64,000 nt of DNA from Physcomitrium patens (Eukaryota; Streptophyta; Bryopsida; Funariales; Funariaceae), in contig NC_037255.1 of assembly GCF_000002425.4 (NCBI RefSeq), positions 6,206,063-6,270,062 of the forward strand. The letters run 5' to 3'. A program made the position numbers and the translations under genes. Of this stretch, positions 12,679 to 26,759 are shown piece by piece (position 1 is the first letter of the stretch; every line of letters begins with the position of its first letter). The notes under the pieces were generated by a model. That model saw nothing but the letters and a program-made list of their open reading frames with translations, did no database searches and was not told the origin of the DNA.

Positions 12679-15600
12679 TTATCTCCCCTTCTAAGGACGA
12701 GTTCCATGAAGAGCAGTCTTCATATGTTGATGAAGTCCAAAATGCGGCAAATTGTATTTGATACATACTCCAATCTTCGAAGATGGTTGATAGGTCCTTT
12801 CAATCATTTATAGTGTCTCATACCAAGGCGAGAAGACCACCCTATTATTTGGTCACTACTGAGGCCTTCATAACTTCCTTCAAATAAAATACTTGGAATA
12901 TCATCAAAAGTTGTTTCTACCTCTAATAAAATCACTAAACATCGAGAGTCTCTTCTAAGGTTGTGATACCAAACACGTTGTATCTCGCCATGTATTCAAA
13001 GAAGGACATATCATTCTTGAGGATCTTCATCTCGATTCTATCATCTTGAAGGTTGTGACAATCGCAATGTCTTATCCGGTAAGTCTGCAAATGAAAGCTC
13101 TTGAGTTGAATCTACTAGTTGTTGGTACTCTATCTCATCACAAATACACAGAAGCTACAATGAAAGTTAGAAGGTAAAATATTATTTTCTTTTGATCTTG
13201 TTTCTTTTATAGCAAAGGTTTGCTATTCTTCATCTTGATTTTGATGGATGTCGTTGATGAAAGACTTCAACTTTCTTTGCTACATTTGTAAGATTCTTTG
13301 ATAGCTCCGATGTGCATTCACTAATATCATATCTGCACCTATGAACAAGATATTCCAACCTATTTTGGTGCCACCTTCAGTCTAAGACTTCGTCCACCTC
13401 AAATTCTTGGTTATTATCCATTTCTATAGGAGGAGGTGGCATTTGTCTTCTTCTCAAGATATTCACTCTTTTATATGACATGAGAAGAGACACATGAAAT
13501 ATAGGGTGGATCTTCATAGACTCCGGTAGATATAATCGATAGGCAACAAGATTGATTTGTTGACAAATAGAAAAAGGTCCCAACTTACAATAATCTAATT
13601 TATCACAAGGACAAGTAGTCTTGATATTACGAAGAAGTAACCATACCTTGTCACCCATATTATATTGTGGTTGCTCTTTACAATAGGCATCCGTGTTAAT
13701 CTTTTGTCGTTCTTGAGCTTCCTTTAATTGTATCTTTATTGTTGTATGTAGCTCTAACAAGCGATTTACTAAATCTTCCACTGCAGGATTATCAACTTTT
13801 AAAAAGTCAAAAGTATTAAGATGTGGATGATAACTATAATTGGTAAAGAAAGGTATTTATTGAGTGGAAGAATGTACCGAATTATTATATGCAAACTCTG
13901 CCAATGGTAAAAGAGTTGCCCAATCATCTTCATGATAGTTGATGGTATATTTCAAATACTACTCCAAAACTTGATTTATCCATTCTATTTGTCCATCAGT
14001 TTGAGGATGAAAAGCTGAAGAAAGCTCTATATCCACCTTTAAAATCTTCAATAGGATTCTTTAAAATCTTGATACAAATTGAGTCCCCCTATCTGATATA
14101 ATATCTTTGGGTAATCCAAGATAGCAATAGATATTATTAATGAAAAGCTTAACTGTTTCTTCACCTATAATAGTTTTTTTACATAGTAAAAAATATGTCA
14201 TCTTGATAAAGAAATCTACTATCACGAATATAGAATTATAAGAACCTAAGATTGGAAGATCCGTGATGAAATCCATAGAAACAGAAGACCATGGTTGTTT
14301 TGGAATGGGTAATAGCTGAAGAAGTCCATAAGATCGATGATGAGGAGTTTTTGATCTTGAGCAAATATCACAAGATTGTACAAAATCTATGACTGCTTTC
14401 TACATTTGCGGCCACCAAAAATCCCTAGATATTAGTTCCAAAGTTTTATTGTACCCAAAATGTCCTACTACTGGAAAGTCATGACGAGCTTGAAGAACAC
14501 GTAATCGAACTTCATCTTCTGGAACATATAGGCATCCTTCAAAATATAACAGATTATTCTTGAATTCAAACTTGGAAGTATCATGAAGATTAGAAGAAGT
14601 ATTCTTGATATCTTGAACAAGAGGATAAGAGGACATTCTTAATTGAATTTGCTTCACAAATGTTGAATCAATAGTCAATGTTGATTTTATAACTCAAAGA
14701 TGAAAATGCTCGTGCTTTAAGAGAATTGATCTTTGTTGATTAAAAGATGCATCTCCTTTTTTTAGTGCAAGATAAAAACATCTAAAAAGAACGTCTCATA
14801 GACCTTGTTGTTTTTCACATCGATAAGTGATCTTAAAATTGAATCTAGATAAAGACATGCTCCAACGGGCTTGACGACGATTCAAGACATGTGCTGACAT
14901 GATGACTCGAGGTTCTTATCGTCTGTATACCCGTTAATTAGATTTGAGGTGCCTTCTAGATAATGATGCCATTCTTGAAATGAATCCACGATTACAAAGA
15001 GCTCTTTGTCATGGATCTCATAATTAATCTTGGCTGCTGAAAATTTCCTCGAATGGAAAGCTATTCGGTGGAGTTTGTCATCTATTCTCATTTATGACAA
15101 CACAACACCTATAGCAAAATCTAACGTGTCTGTTTCCATAAAAAATGCTTTGGAAAATTCAATACAGTATAAAATTGGTACAAAAATAAATTCCTTCTTT
15201 AAAGCATCAAATGATGCTTCTGCTTCTTTATTCCACTCAAGTTTTTTTTTTACAAGTCAAACGTGTAAGTGGAGCTACAACTTGAAAAAAATTCTTAATG
15301 AAGATTTGATAGTAATTAATAAAGCCCAAAAAGTATTGCACATCTCATATTGTTCTTGAAATCTTTCAATCTATGATAGTTTGAACCTTCTTGGGATCCA
15401 TCATAAGGCCTTCATTGGAAATGATGTATCCTAAAAATTCAACTTGAATAGTGTGGAATATACACTTTTTCAACTTGGCATATAATCCTCCATCTCTAAG
15501 TTTTTGTAACACGTGGCGAATATCAAACTCATGTTCTTCTATGTTCTTAGAATAGATTAGAATGTCATCTAAATAAAAAATAATAAAATCATCTAAAAAC

Positions 15601-16088
15601 TCATAAAAAATATCATTCATAAGATATTGAAAAGCGGCCGATGCATTCATGAGTCCAAAAGACATGACATTATATTCAAAATATCCATACCTAGTTCAAA
15701 AAGTAGTCTTCCATTTATCTCCTTTTGTTGATACAAACTAAGTTGTATGCTTCTTGTAGATCTATTTTGGTATAGATCTTTGCTTGATTGAGTTGATCAA
15801 GAAGTCCTAAAATCAAAGGCAAAGGATACATATTTTTGATGATGATCTTGTTGAGTCCTCAATAATCCACACACATTCACAGAGATCCGTCTTTCTTCTT
15901 CACAAATAAGATAGAAGCCCCAGCCGAAGATTTAGAATGGCGTATGAAGTTCTTTGCCAAATTTTCATCAATGTAGTCCTTTAATGGAGCTAACTCATTT
16001 TGTGATAAGCTATAGATTGGTCCAAATGGTGGTTGAGCTCTTTCTTGAAGATCAATTGAACAATCATAAGGTTGATGTTTGGGGAGAA
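12127..16088 (-). mobile_element. chromovirus B (family 1), 5' truncated, decayed
   Basis: Minus-strand element with 3' LTR (12127-12678), purine tract, extra ORF region (about 12700-13200), chromodomain (about 13200-13420), integrase C-terminus with the GPF-type segment (13430-13800), integrase core (about 13950-14290), integrase zinc-binding region (about 14400-14600), RNase H (about 14840-15240) and RT with the FYLDDILIYS box (about 15366-16060). Gag, protease and the 5' LTR are missing. At 16088 it meets fragment C head to head. Several breaks; somewhat better kept than D. Confidence 0.85.
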
Positions 16089-17538
16089 TTTAGTGGCTTC
16101 AAATATAAAAAGGCATTTAAAGACTTTGTATAATTATTTGATATTTGTTCAAGATCCAAAATTCCTTATCATCAACCTTATAGACTTCTTTAGTCATTAC
16201 CTATTTCAAAACAATGATGATCTTCCATTTCTATGGATTTCATTATAGACCTTACTGTCTCAGATTTTTATAATTCTATATTTATGGTAGTAGACCATTT
16301 TATCTAAATGGCATATTTTGTACTATATATAAAATCTATTATTAGAAAAAAATGGCTAAATTTTTTTTAATAATATCTATTGCTATTATAAATTATCTAA
16401 GAATATTATTTTGGATAGCAAGACTCAATTTGTATCTAGATTTTAGAAAAACTTTTTCAAGATTTTAAAGGTGGATATAAAGTTCTCTTTGATTTTTTAT
16501 CTTCAAATTGATGAATAAATAAAATAGGTGAATGAAGTTCTAGAGCAATATTTGAGGTATACTATTAATTATCATCAAGATGATTGGACAATTTTTTTGC
16601 CATTGACTAAGTTTATATATAATAATTTGATATATTCTTCTATTCAATAAATATCTTTCTTTATTAATTATAGTTATCATCTATAACTTAATACTTTTGA
16701 CTTTTTAAAAGTTGATAATCTTATGGTACAAGATTTGATAAATCATTTATCAAAAGCAATATACAACAATAAAGGCGCAATTAAAAAGCTCAAGAATAAC
16801 AAAAGTAGAATGTAAATGCCTATTACAACAAACAATAATAATTTAATATGGGTGAGAGGATATAGTTACTTTGTTATAATATCAAGACTACTTGTCTTTG
16901 TGACAAATTAGACTATTTTAGGCTTAGACCTTTTTTTATTTGTAAATAATTCAATCCTATTGCTTATTCATTACATCTATCAGAGTCTATAAAGATTCAT
17001 TCCATATTCTATGTAACTCTATTTGAGCCATATAAAACAATAAGTATCTTGAAAAGAAGACAAATACTACTTCTTCTTATAAAATGGATAATAATCAAGA
17101 ATTTGAGATGAAAGAAGTTTTAGATTCAAAATAGCACCAAAATAGATTATAATATCTTCTCATTGGAATGGATATGATATTAATGAACATACATAGAAAT
17201 CAACAAAGAATCTTACAAATAAAATAAAGAAGGTTGAGGCTTTTCATCAATGACATCTATCAAAATCAAGATAAAAAATAACAAATCTTTGCTATAAAAG
17301 AAATAATATCTAAAGAAGATAGTATTCTATCTTCTACTCTTATTTATAATTTTTGTGTATTTATAATATTAATGAGATGGAGAATCAATAACCAGCAGAT
17401 TTAATTCAAAAGCATTCACTTGCTTAATTACCAAACAAGGCATTATAATTTTTACAACCTTCAAGATGACATAATTAAGATGAAGATTTATAAATATAAC
17501 ATGTCCTTCTTTGAATAGATGATAAAATACAATGCTAT
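16089..17538 (+). mobile_element. chromovirus fragment C (family 1)
   Basis: Aligns with positions about 3629-5080 of element A: the end of the integrase zinc-binding region, integrase core (around 16240-16520), integrase C-terminus, chromodomain (about 17080-17270) and the start of the extra ORF (ATG near 17375 followed by the E-N-Q codons). Very AT-rich and eroded. It ends where the X-type LTR starts. Confidence 0.75.
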
Positions 17539-17836
17539 TGTATTGTAATTATTTATAGTATGTAAAAATTAACTAAAATATATAATATATTTATAAGTAT
17601 TGATATGTATTAAAGTAGTTAGTAGGTTTATTTAAAAAGAGCTGATATAAGAAAATTTATTTTAAAGTTTATCTATATTAATTTTAGTATTTAAATTATA
17701 TAAGATTTAGATATTTAATATAAAATTTAAGGAAAAGATTGGAGCTCGAAGATAAAGATCTAAACTTCTAAGAAACTTATTTGGAAGGATGAAAGTAAGA
17801 TATTAATAGATGAAGGCAAAAAGTGAAGATCTTTAT
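17539..17836 (+). repeat. X-type LTR, left part (split by element L)
   Basis: Starts TGTATTGTAATTATTTATAG and aligns with the reverse complement of 62040-62352, the start of the complete X LTR. The match stops where element L begins with TG. The rest of the same LTR continues at 24412. Confidence 0.65.
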
Positions 17837-18597
17837 TGTAGAATAAGTAGTTATTTTCAGAATGTAGATACCTAGTGTATAGTCTAAACAAGGATAGATA
17901 ACTGCTGAAAAGGTGGTTCAGCAGGTAGAATGGATGAATAGTCAAGAAAAGTAGTTATCATCTGTAGTATAGGAGTTGGTATCTCGGGGTAGTATAAGGA
18001 GGATGGGAGAGGGGAAGAAAATGCCAGACTGTGAAAGTTGTGAGCCGAGGTAAGCTTGGTGCTACCTCTTTTCTTTTGTTTGTTATTTTCTTTGAATAAG
18101 AGGATTGAAAGTTTCTGAATATTGTGAAGTGAATTATGGAAATGTGATTGGTATTATTTGAGAAGAAGAAAGATTGAATGCTGAAATCTGATTGTAGTTC
18201 ACCAGAGAGAATGAATCTGTGTTTGTGTGAAATACTGTAATGTGAATGGCAGTTCTGTGTGAAGAATTCCAAAGATTGGAACGAGGGTAATTGTGTACTG
18301 AAAGTTGTGAGGGCACAGTATTACAGTTGGAGATTATGGAGGTGAATATATTGGTAGAAATAGCAGTTATTAGTATGACTGAATTGTTGTAAGGAAGAGA
18401 CTGATAAAGTGAAGGAGGAGATTCTAGTTTCCTTATGTGTTCAGATATTGGAAATAGAGACGATACATTCAGGAGGTAATTGATTGTATGACCCTAACGT
18501 GAACGCTTAAGCAACTAGTCATTCTCCGTGTTTGAATCCCCCTATATGGGTTTATGCTGGGAGGTTTTTTTTAGAATAAGTAAAACAAGCAATCACA
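17837..18597 (+). repeat. 5' LTR of element L
   Basis: TG at 17837 and ACA at 18595-18597, 761 bp, three bases before the primer site. Homologous to the LTR at 5938-6748. Confidence 0.75.
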
Positions 18598-18600
18598 TTT

Positions 18601-18619
18601 TGGCGCTGCTGCCGGGGAG
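18601..18619 (+). promoter_or_regulatory. primer-binding site, tRNA-Asp type
   Basis: TGGCGCTGCTGCCGGGGA differs at two positions from the Athila/Tat primer site TGGCGCCGTTGCCGGGGA, which is complementary to the 3' end of tRNA-Asp. It fixes the end of the 5' LTR. Confidence 0.85.
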
Positions 18620-21600
18620 TGATAATAGCTTTGAGTGTTAGGAATTAATTACCAAATGTGTGAGAAAATTGGCAATGGGAGACGATTTCAGTAGTATTTG
18701 AAGAAAGAGTATGGTTATTAAGAATGAGAATTTAACAGCAAAGAAAATAAAGCAATCAAAGGAAAGAACAGAGCGATTGCAAGCAAGAAATTTGTTGCGT
18801 AATGAGCGAGATTACAAATTGAAAAAGAAGCATCGACAAAGTTGGATTAAGTCATGGTTGCATGCCTGTCGGTATATTTGATCGTACCCAGAAGACGATC
18901 GACCTCTAATATTTTAGAAGTACATACCATTAAAGAAATTACCAAGAGCACTCGCGGAGAGCACTGCTAATAGGCCAGCAAACCTCTCGAAGCCGTTAAC
19001 GGAAAACGAGGAAGGCACAGAGGAATTAGGTACCCCACGGGGTATCTTCTCAATTGAAAATACATTCGATCCTAACAAGACTGGTTCTGAAGATCAGCAT
19101 AAATCACTTGCCAATAAAGACCAATTCAAAGTATATCAAAACATATTGTTTTCACCTCATATTCAACTAGTAAAATTATTTGGAGATAATAATAGTCAAT
19201 CGGGAAGGCTTGGAAGTCCGAAAAAGACTTTTGTGGGAGACATTTTTTATTTTAATAAGAAATTGAGCAGAACACTGGCATCTTTAATGACGTCCGGAGG
19301 ACCAAGAGTTCTGATTGCAGTTCAAATGGATGCAGTGGACGATCGAACAACTAGCGTCAAACCATTACCTACTTTTTGGGGTTTGCTAGGTGCGGATCCA
19401 GATCAACATTTGTCTCAATTCTTAATGGTATGTGTAGCCAATAATGGAAGAACAAAAGACATTTGGTTGAGATGGCTGGCAGCGACATTGAAAGACACAG
19501 CGTTTGAGTGGTATAACCACTAACCTGTGGAACAATTTATCAATTGGGAGGTATTAAAAAATACATTTTTAGTCCATTTTTGACCAATTGGTTTTGAAGA
19601 ACGTCTTAGAGAAAAATTAATGAACAGTAGAATGGTACCAGGGGAAGTGATACAGTCATATTATGGTTGTGTAGTAGATATACTTCGAAAATAGCCAAAT
19701 AACCAAATGTCAAAATCATTTGTGTTGTCCATATTGGTTAATGGACTACACCCACCGGAATTGAAAATGTTTGTAAAGGAGGCCCAATCAGCCACCATTG
19801 CATCATCTCTTGAGCGAGCAAAAGTATGGGAGGAATGTCACTATGATCAGAACTTAACAGTTGGATCCACGATGATTCTATCTCAAGGAGGTTATCAAAT
19901 GACAAATTAGAATGATGCATCGGGAAGTTATCTGAGAAAGAATGATTATGGTACAATTCCACAAGGAATAGTGGATGCCAATCCATTGCAAGCTGTACCA
20001 CCATCATCATCACACTTGTATGCGCCTTATTCCGTGTATCAAAAATCAACACCTACAAAGGAATTGCCAAATGCATTGGTATTAAGGGATCCCAATGAGT
20101 CATTGCTGTTAACATTGACGAAAAAAATAAATGAATTGGTTGTGAATCTGACCAAGGATAAAGAAAAAAGGCATATAAACCAACCAATATGCGTCCCAAT
20201 GTCTGGTGTAGCAATTGCAAGGGACAAGGTCATTTAGTAACAGAATGTCTTTCACCACTCCAAATGACTATACAATGTACCTATTGCGGAGGTAAGCATA
20301 TTACCACCAACTATTGGAATTTACAGAAGCAACAACAACTGAGTAACCAGATAATGACTCAACCAACTTCGTGGGATGTCAATCAAGTACAGATGAATAA
20401 TAGGTTTGGCTGGAATAGAAATCGAGCGAATAAGCAAAACAAGAATTATTCTAATTTCGTCAACTCTGAATTTTACCAAGAAAGTGTATCCAATACTCAC
20501 GGATTGGCGATGAACCAACTAGAATACCATCAATATCCACCCATGACGAAGTCAATGCCAGACTTTACAGTAACAATGGATCAGCCAAGAACCTTTACTC
20601 ATCCGACATGGAACAAACCTAGCCGTTATATACCAGTAGAGACACCCATTATCCCTGAAGGAGTTGGCAAGAGACCACTTCGTTGCTATCATTGCAAACA
20701 AATCAAACATTATGCGAGTGAATGTCCTAATCTAAGGGCCAGTGATGACTATGCTCCAATATGTGGAAATTGTAAGCAGTCTGGTCACACTTATCAGCAG
20801 TGCAATGCGCCCTTTAATTATAATAACCAAGACCAGCAAATGCAAACAAACCAACCGGTGGAGGACAAAGGCCCTGTTCAATGAGCCTCACCAGTACATC
20901 GTGTCGAGGTGGTGAACGCAGTGCTTACCAGAGGCCAAGAAAAAGATAAGAATCCAATTCAGAACATGGATGAACCAATCGTAGGAGAGCAAGTAGCGCC
21001 GTCCACGGGGCTAAACGAACCAATATCAATATTGAGATGTATCCCAATATTGAAACCTCAAAAAACTGGGGAACCTAATTCAGTCCCACGTGCCAATTTA
21101 TCGGGACCATCAAGATCGATCCCAACTGATCAAGTACCAATACATGTACAGCCCAATAAAAGATCTGACGCATTAAAGGAACCTTTAGTGGTAGACAAGT
21201 TGGTGAAGTTACCAACGGCAATCTCAATCGCCAGGAAGGAATTGCTACCGAATGGAGTAAAATCGAAACCAATGAAACGTAAAAGAGCATTGGAAATTAT
21301 TCTCAATATGGAACCCTACGACATTTTGAGGGATTTGGATGTTATTCAGCCTTCAATTACAATGAAGAAACTTTTGGCTGTAGTATCAGAATGTCGATCT
21401 ATATTGAATTCAGCGTTAATATGACAAAGATCCCACACTAAAGAAATTCATGAAGTTAGCTTAAACTCAGATCCAGGAGCACCAACAATCGATGTATCAA
21501 TCGATGGCGTTTTAATTCTAGGGGTACAAGTCGATGGTGGCTCCAGTGTGAATTTAATGAATGCGGATACAATGGAGGACTTAGATCTAAAGCAATTGCT

Positions 21601-24411
21601 ACCTACGACATTGGTATTATGAATGGCAGATCATAGTCGGATTAAACCAATGGGTATCTTATGGAGTGTTCAAACTATGTTTGTCGGTATTGCATATGAA
21701 ATCAACTATATTGTCTTTCGGTTACAACGTTTGACTTTATCATATCCAATTTTATTGAGACGACCCTGGCTTTATGAAACAAAGGCCAAGAACGATTGGG
21801 GTCGGGGTACTTTGAAAATTGGCAAGGACAGAGATAAAATGGTGTTACAAATGTACCCAGTACACTATCATGGGGAGTCTCAATTGTCAGCATTTGAATT
21901 AACGTCGGACGATGAGCTTAGCTCCAATGACGACGTAGTAGTACCAATTACGGAGGCGCCCGTGAAGGCAGCATTACACCTTAGAGTGGTGTACCAATGT
22001 GGAGGTCGGGAGGAGTACTTGATATACCCGATGGACTCGGAAAATTCGGATTATGTTAGTACTGATTGAATGACCAAGTATGATGTGCACCATGTTAGTG
22101 CCCTAGACACAGGATTCACTACTTTATACATGTCGAACTTATCGACTGACTTTAAACCAGCGTGGGGGTTGAAACAGAACATGGTCGTTGCACCTTTATG
22201 TTAAACTATCAACTTGGCGACCACAGCAGAACCTCGGACAATTAAGGTCTATGAAGGTATTAAGGAACAAGAGTTGACCTGCTGGACCGAATTTTTCTTG
22301 CATCATAAATCCGCTTTTGCTTGGATTTATGATGATTTAAAAGGTATCTCCGCTGAAGTCTATGAACATCGTATCATTTTAGAGGAGAACGCTAAACCTG
22401 TACGGCAGAGGCAACATCACCTTAATCCTAAATATTCCTTCGTGGTGAAGGAGGAATTGGACAAGCTTCTTGTGGTTGGTTTTATTTACCTAGTACCAAA
22501 TAGTGAGTGGATTTCTCCAATCATAATGGTGCCAAAAAAGAATGGAAAAATCCAAATTTGTCAGGATTTCTGAAAACTTAATGCGGCCACCAAGAAAGAT
22601 TACTTTCCATTGCCCTTCACGGATAGTATATTGGACGCTGTAGCAGGTCATGAATGTTATTCTTTCCTAGATGGATTTTTTGGGTATAATCAGGTTCAAA
22701 TTGTAATGGAAGACCAGCTCAAGATGACCTTTACTATGGATTGAGGCACATTCGCTTATCGTGTGATGCCTTTTGGGTTATGTAACGCCCCAGCCACATT
22801 TTAGAGAGTGATGACTCAGGCCTTCCAAGACTATCTCCGTCTGTTTATGGAGATCTTTTTACATGACTTCTGTGTATTCAGTACAAAACAAGATCATCTT
22901 AATTGTCTCGACAAATGCTTGGCTCAGTGCTCTAAGTTTGGAATATTGTTGAACTCGGATAAGTGTCAATTCGGTGTTCCGTCAGGAAAATTATTATGAC
23001 ATATCATCTCTAGCCATGGTATCGCTACGGATCTGGACAAAGTGACACATATAATGAACTTGCCTAGACCAGAGACGGTCTCCGGTGTTCGAGGGTTCGT
23101 CGACCATGTCAATTATTATCGGTGATTTATTCGGTCATTTGCAGTTATTTATCAACCTTTAACAAACTTACTGAAGAAACCTCCGTTAGATGGAACTAGT
23201 CTCATCTGGACCATAGAGTGTACCGTGGCCTTTGAAGCATTGAAGTCAAAATTGGTCTCTATACCAATATTGGTGGCCCCTCGTTGGACCGAGCCCTTTC
23301 ATGTGTATGTTGATGCATCCAATATGGCTATTGGATCAGTGCTAAGTCAAAAAGATGACGAGGGTCTGAATCATCCTATCTGTTATGCTAGTTGGCAATT
23401 GGTGGCTGCCAAACGTAATTATACTACTACTGAACAAGAAGCGTTGGGTATGATATACTCAGTTCAAAAATTTTGGCACTATTTGCTTGGGTATCCCTTT
23501 ATCTTTTATGTGGATCATGATGCCCTCAAATACATGATTAATAAGCCTTAATTGAGTGGACGCATTGCTCGATGGATGTTATTACTTCAAGAATTTAATT
23601 TTACTATCAATGTATGACCAGGAAAGAAACATGTCAATGCGGATCACTTATCTCGTTTATCTAATATACTAGGTAATGAGCCGATAAACGATGCTCTTTT
23701 GGATGCACAATTATTCACTGTGGATGTCATTACATCTAAATATGGTGAATTGATCCAATATCTAACGTTTCAGACTTTTCTCATTTCTTATAATAAAAAA
23801 CTAAAGAAGCGTCTGATTTTAAAAAGTGCGCTGTATACCATGATTGGAGATGCCTTGTACAAACAAGGGCGGGATGGAATTTTATACCGTTGCGTCTTTC
23901 AAAGTGAAGTTCATACAATTTTGGAAGGATGTCATTTGGATAGTTGTGGTGGATATTTTGCGGGAGACAGTACTGCTCGCAAGGCTTTAATGGCCGGATA
24001 TTGGTGGCCCACAATGTTTTCTGATGCACACTAATTTCTTCGTCGTTGTGATCCTTGTCAACAAATTGGTCAACCCACGGGTACTTCAGTGATGCCGTTA
24101 GTACCAATCTTGGCACAGGCACCATTTGAAAAATGGGGAATTGATTTTGTTGGACCCATTGCACCAACATCGCGACATGGACAAAAGCGGTATATTTTAA
24201 AATACCACGGATTATGTAACAAAATAGGTGGAGGCTATTGCTACCCGCAATGATAATGCCACTACGGTGGCCACATTTCTATATAAGAATATTATTACTC
24301 GATTTGGATGTCCGAAGGAATTGGTTAGCGATCGCGGCATCCATTTCATAAATGCGACTATAGCAACCTTGACAAACACATACGAAATCAAGCACAAGAA
24401 AACAACACATG

Positions 24412-24770
24412 GAAAAGAGGCATTTGAGAATCAAAAGTAAGGATTATAAGATTTCAGATTTGGGCTACAATTTGCGCATAAAGAATTTGGAGTTAAGATA
24501 ATGAAGATAAAGCCATTTGAAGTTAAGGTGTTCTTTTTAAGACATACTATTGCTCTTTTGAGAATATAAGGAATTTTACAATAGATTTTGGAGATCAAGA
24601 TATGTGTCCACAAAGGTGATTTCAAAATCTATATCTTTTTTAAAAGAATTTTTATATTTGGAGTTTATATAAAGGAATTATAGAGTATCAAAGATAGCAT
24701 ATGTAATTCAAAAGGTAGTAAGTGAGTTATTTTATTGATAGTAATAGTTGGAGCCATATCTTAAGCTACA
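24412..24770 (+). repeat. X-type LTR, right part
   Basis: Matches the reverse complement of about 61560-61900, for example the blocks around 24645-24765 (gcatatgtaattcaaaaggt and tagttggagccatatctta). About 100 bp of the LTR are missing between the left part ending at 17836 and this part, consistent with a deletion that also removed the 3' end of L. Confidence 0.65.
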
Positions 24771-26410
24771 TGGTTGAAAGTTAGTCAAGAGTCATAAAAG
24801 CAATTACCAAAGAAGGTGGTAGTCAAAGCTAACTAATTGAGTACAATATACATATATTGCTACGTGAAATTGAAATTAGTATGGTATTTTTATGCTATAT
24901 CTTTTTTAAAGTGGTCACCTCCATCTTAGAATCTAAGTCAAAGATAGCTAATATAGTAGTCTCTCCTTCTTCAATAACTTATTTATTTGATGAAAGTAAA
25001 TTTAAAAAAGTATTATTAGATAATTATACAATCAAGTTTGGATTTGGTAATATAGAGGCGTGGAGTACATTTGTAGTACATCATATGAACTCAACTTTTT
25101 AATAAAAAGGCAAGCATGATAAGTAAATAAAATTCTTTTAGTGTCATTTTTTTACTTTTGATGTATCCAAATCTTTAAATCTTTAATGTCAATTTATGGA
25201 TATTGGAATTCAATAAAATAATAGGAATCATTCCTATGAAAGAACTCTATGACAGCTAAAACATAACAAATACTATTGCATATGTATAAATTTTACAATT
25301 AATGGATCCACTTTATAGAATCCTATATTTGCACATATAGTATTTTGTTGCCTATTTCTAATACATGTACTTGGTCTTTATAGAGTTAATTGTAGTAACT
25401 CTAGCAAATACTATCAACTATTTATGTTATGTTAGTTGGTAATATAATCATTATTCCTTATACATTACCAAATAGATTCTAAAATAATATTGTTATTGAT
25501 TTGAGTTAGTTAAATATATAATTAGCTAAATCATATGTTTCTTCAAAATATTAATGAAAATCAAAGATAATTGTAAGAAATCTCATATTTATGCTTTAAG
25601 AATATTTGAAGAAATAAGGTAATTTTTGCTTAAAGAAAGAATAGAAAAATTTGTTAGTGACTTCTTGGCTTGATATTTTTTATCAATCCTTTGCTATTAT
25701 ATGTCTACAATAGGAGACCTAATATTAGATGAAAGGAGTCAAAAGGTTGGTTGGTCAAGAGTTGCTCCTAAGAAACCAAAGCTCCCTAAGTCTATTTTTT
25801 TACTATATATGTGAGCATTAGAGATGTTATTGCAAGAGAATTTGAACTTTATTTTGAAGGCACCAAAGAGGTTCAAAGTGAGGGTTTGAATGTAGTCAAT
25901 TTTATGTCATTTTTTTTTTCTTTTTTTGTTTGATTTGTGATATTAAAGACATTAAGATATCTCATGTTTGAGTTCGAAGTAATAGTTGCACTAATAAGAT
26001 ATTTTTTTATATTTCAAATTTATATCAACTTCTTTTTTGCTAAAAGAAATTAGTAACATGATGGAAGAAGGAATGACTTTAATATTAGAAAATAAAATAT
26101 ATAATCTAAAGATAGATATATTTTTTAAATAGATCTATTATTTGCATGTTCATATAATTTTGTATATTATAAAATAGACTTTTGGCAAGGCCTTATAGAT
26201 GATATTCTTAAGTTTTAAAAAACAAATCCACAATAGAATCTTGATTCTTTTAGGTTATTATAAATCAAATTAAAGTCTCTATAGTTATAAGTAAATATCA
26301 TTTTTTGCAATGATAGCAAGGGCATGAGATGAAAATATAGATTATAATTTTTAGCTAGATAAAAAAAAAAATGTGGTTTTGACAAATTTAGGTGTTTTCA
26401 ATAACACTGA
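24771..26410. other. unassigned AT-rich stretch
   Basis: An open frame of 81 codons lies at 24857-25102 on the plus strand, without recognisable similarity. The minus-strand reading of about 26140-26400 keeps a protein-like stretch (FNLIYNNLKESRFYCGFVF) that I cannot place. No gene is supported. Confidence 0.3.
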
Positions 26411-26759
26411 TGTTGTATAATGTGAATTCTTGCTTGAGAATGCATTGACTACTTAGATATAGAAGGTAAATAGAAAATGCAACAATAAGATTTTATCAAG
26501 TCTAATAGAATCTTAATTAAATTCTAAATAATTTTTAATAATCCAAAATATATTTTAATCAATTCAAATAAAATTTAAAAGAAATTATAAAAGAAATATA
26601 AAAAAGTCATAAATTAATTTCAAAAACAAATAAAAAATTAATCTTAAATAAATATAAAAATAAAATATTTAAAGAAATAATAATAATCTTAAAAAAATAC
26701 TAAAAAATAAGCCTCAAAAAATCAAAAAAAATCATTAAAAAAATATAAAAAATAGAATT

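Larger units (their letters stand above)
17837..24411 (+). mobile_element. Athila/Tat-like Ty3/gypsy element L, 3' truncated
   Basis: 5' LTR 17837-18597 and a primer site matching tRNA-Asp (18601-18619). The gag region (about 19140-20900) has a capsid-like part and four zinc-knuckle modules, such as CSNCKGQGHLVTEC and CGNCKQSGHTYQQC. The protease region has DGGSSVNLM (about 21530-21560). RT is at about 22380-23110 with FGLCNAPATF, RNase H at about 23225-23640 and integrase at about 23740-24411. There is no chromodomain and no 3' LTR; the sequence passes in mid-integrase into the X-type LTR. GC content and CG dinucleotides are higher than in the flanking chromoviruses, so it is younger than they are, but it still has several breaks. 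The tRNA-Asp primer site and RT wording fit the Athila/Tat branch. Confidence 0.85.

Noticed and set aside
24857-25102. 81-codon ORF as a host gene
   Set aside because: Isolated, AT-rich, no recognisable domain, and surrounded by decayed elements; not enough to call a gene.
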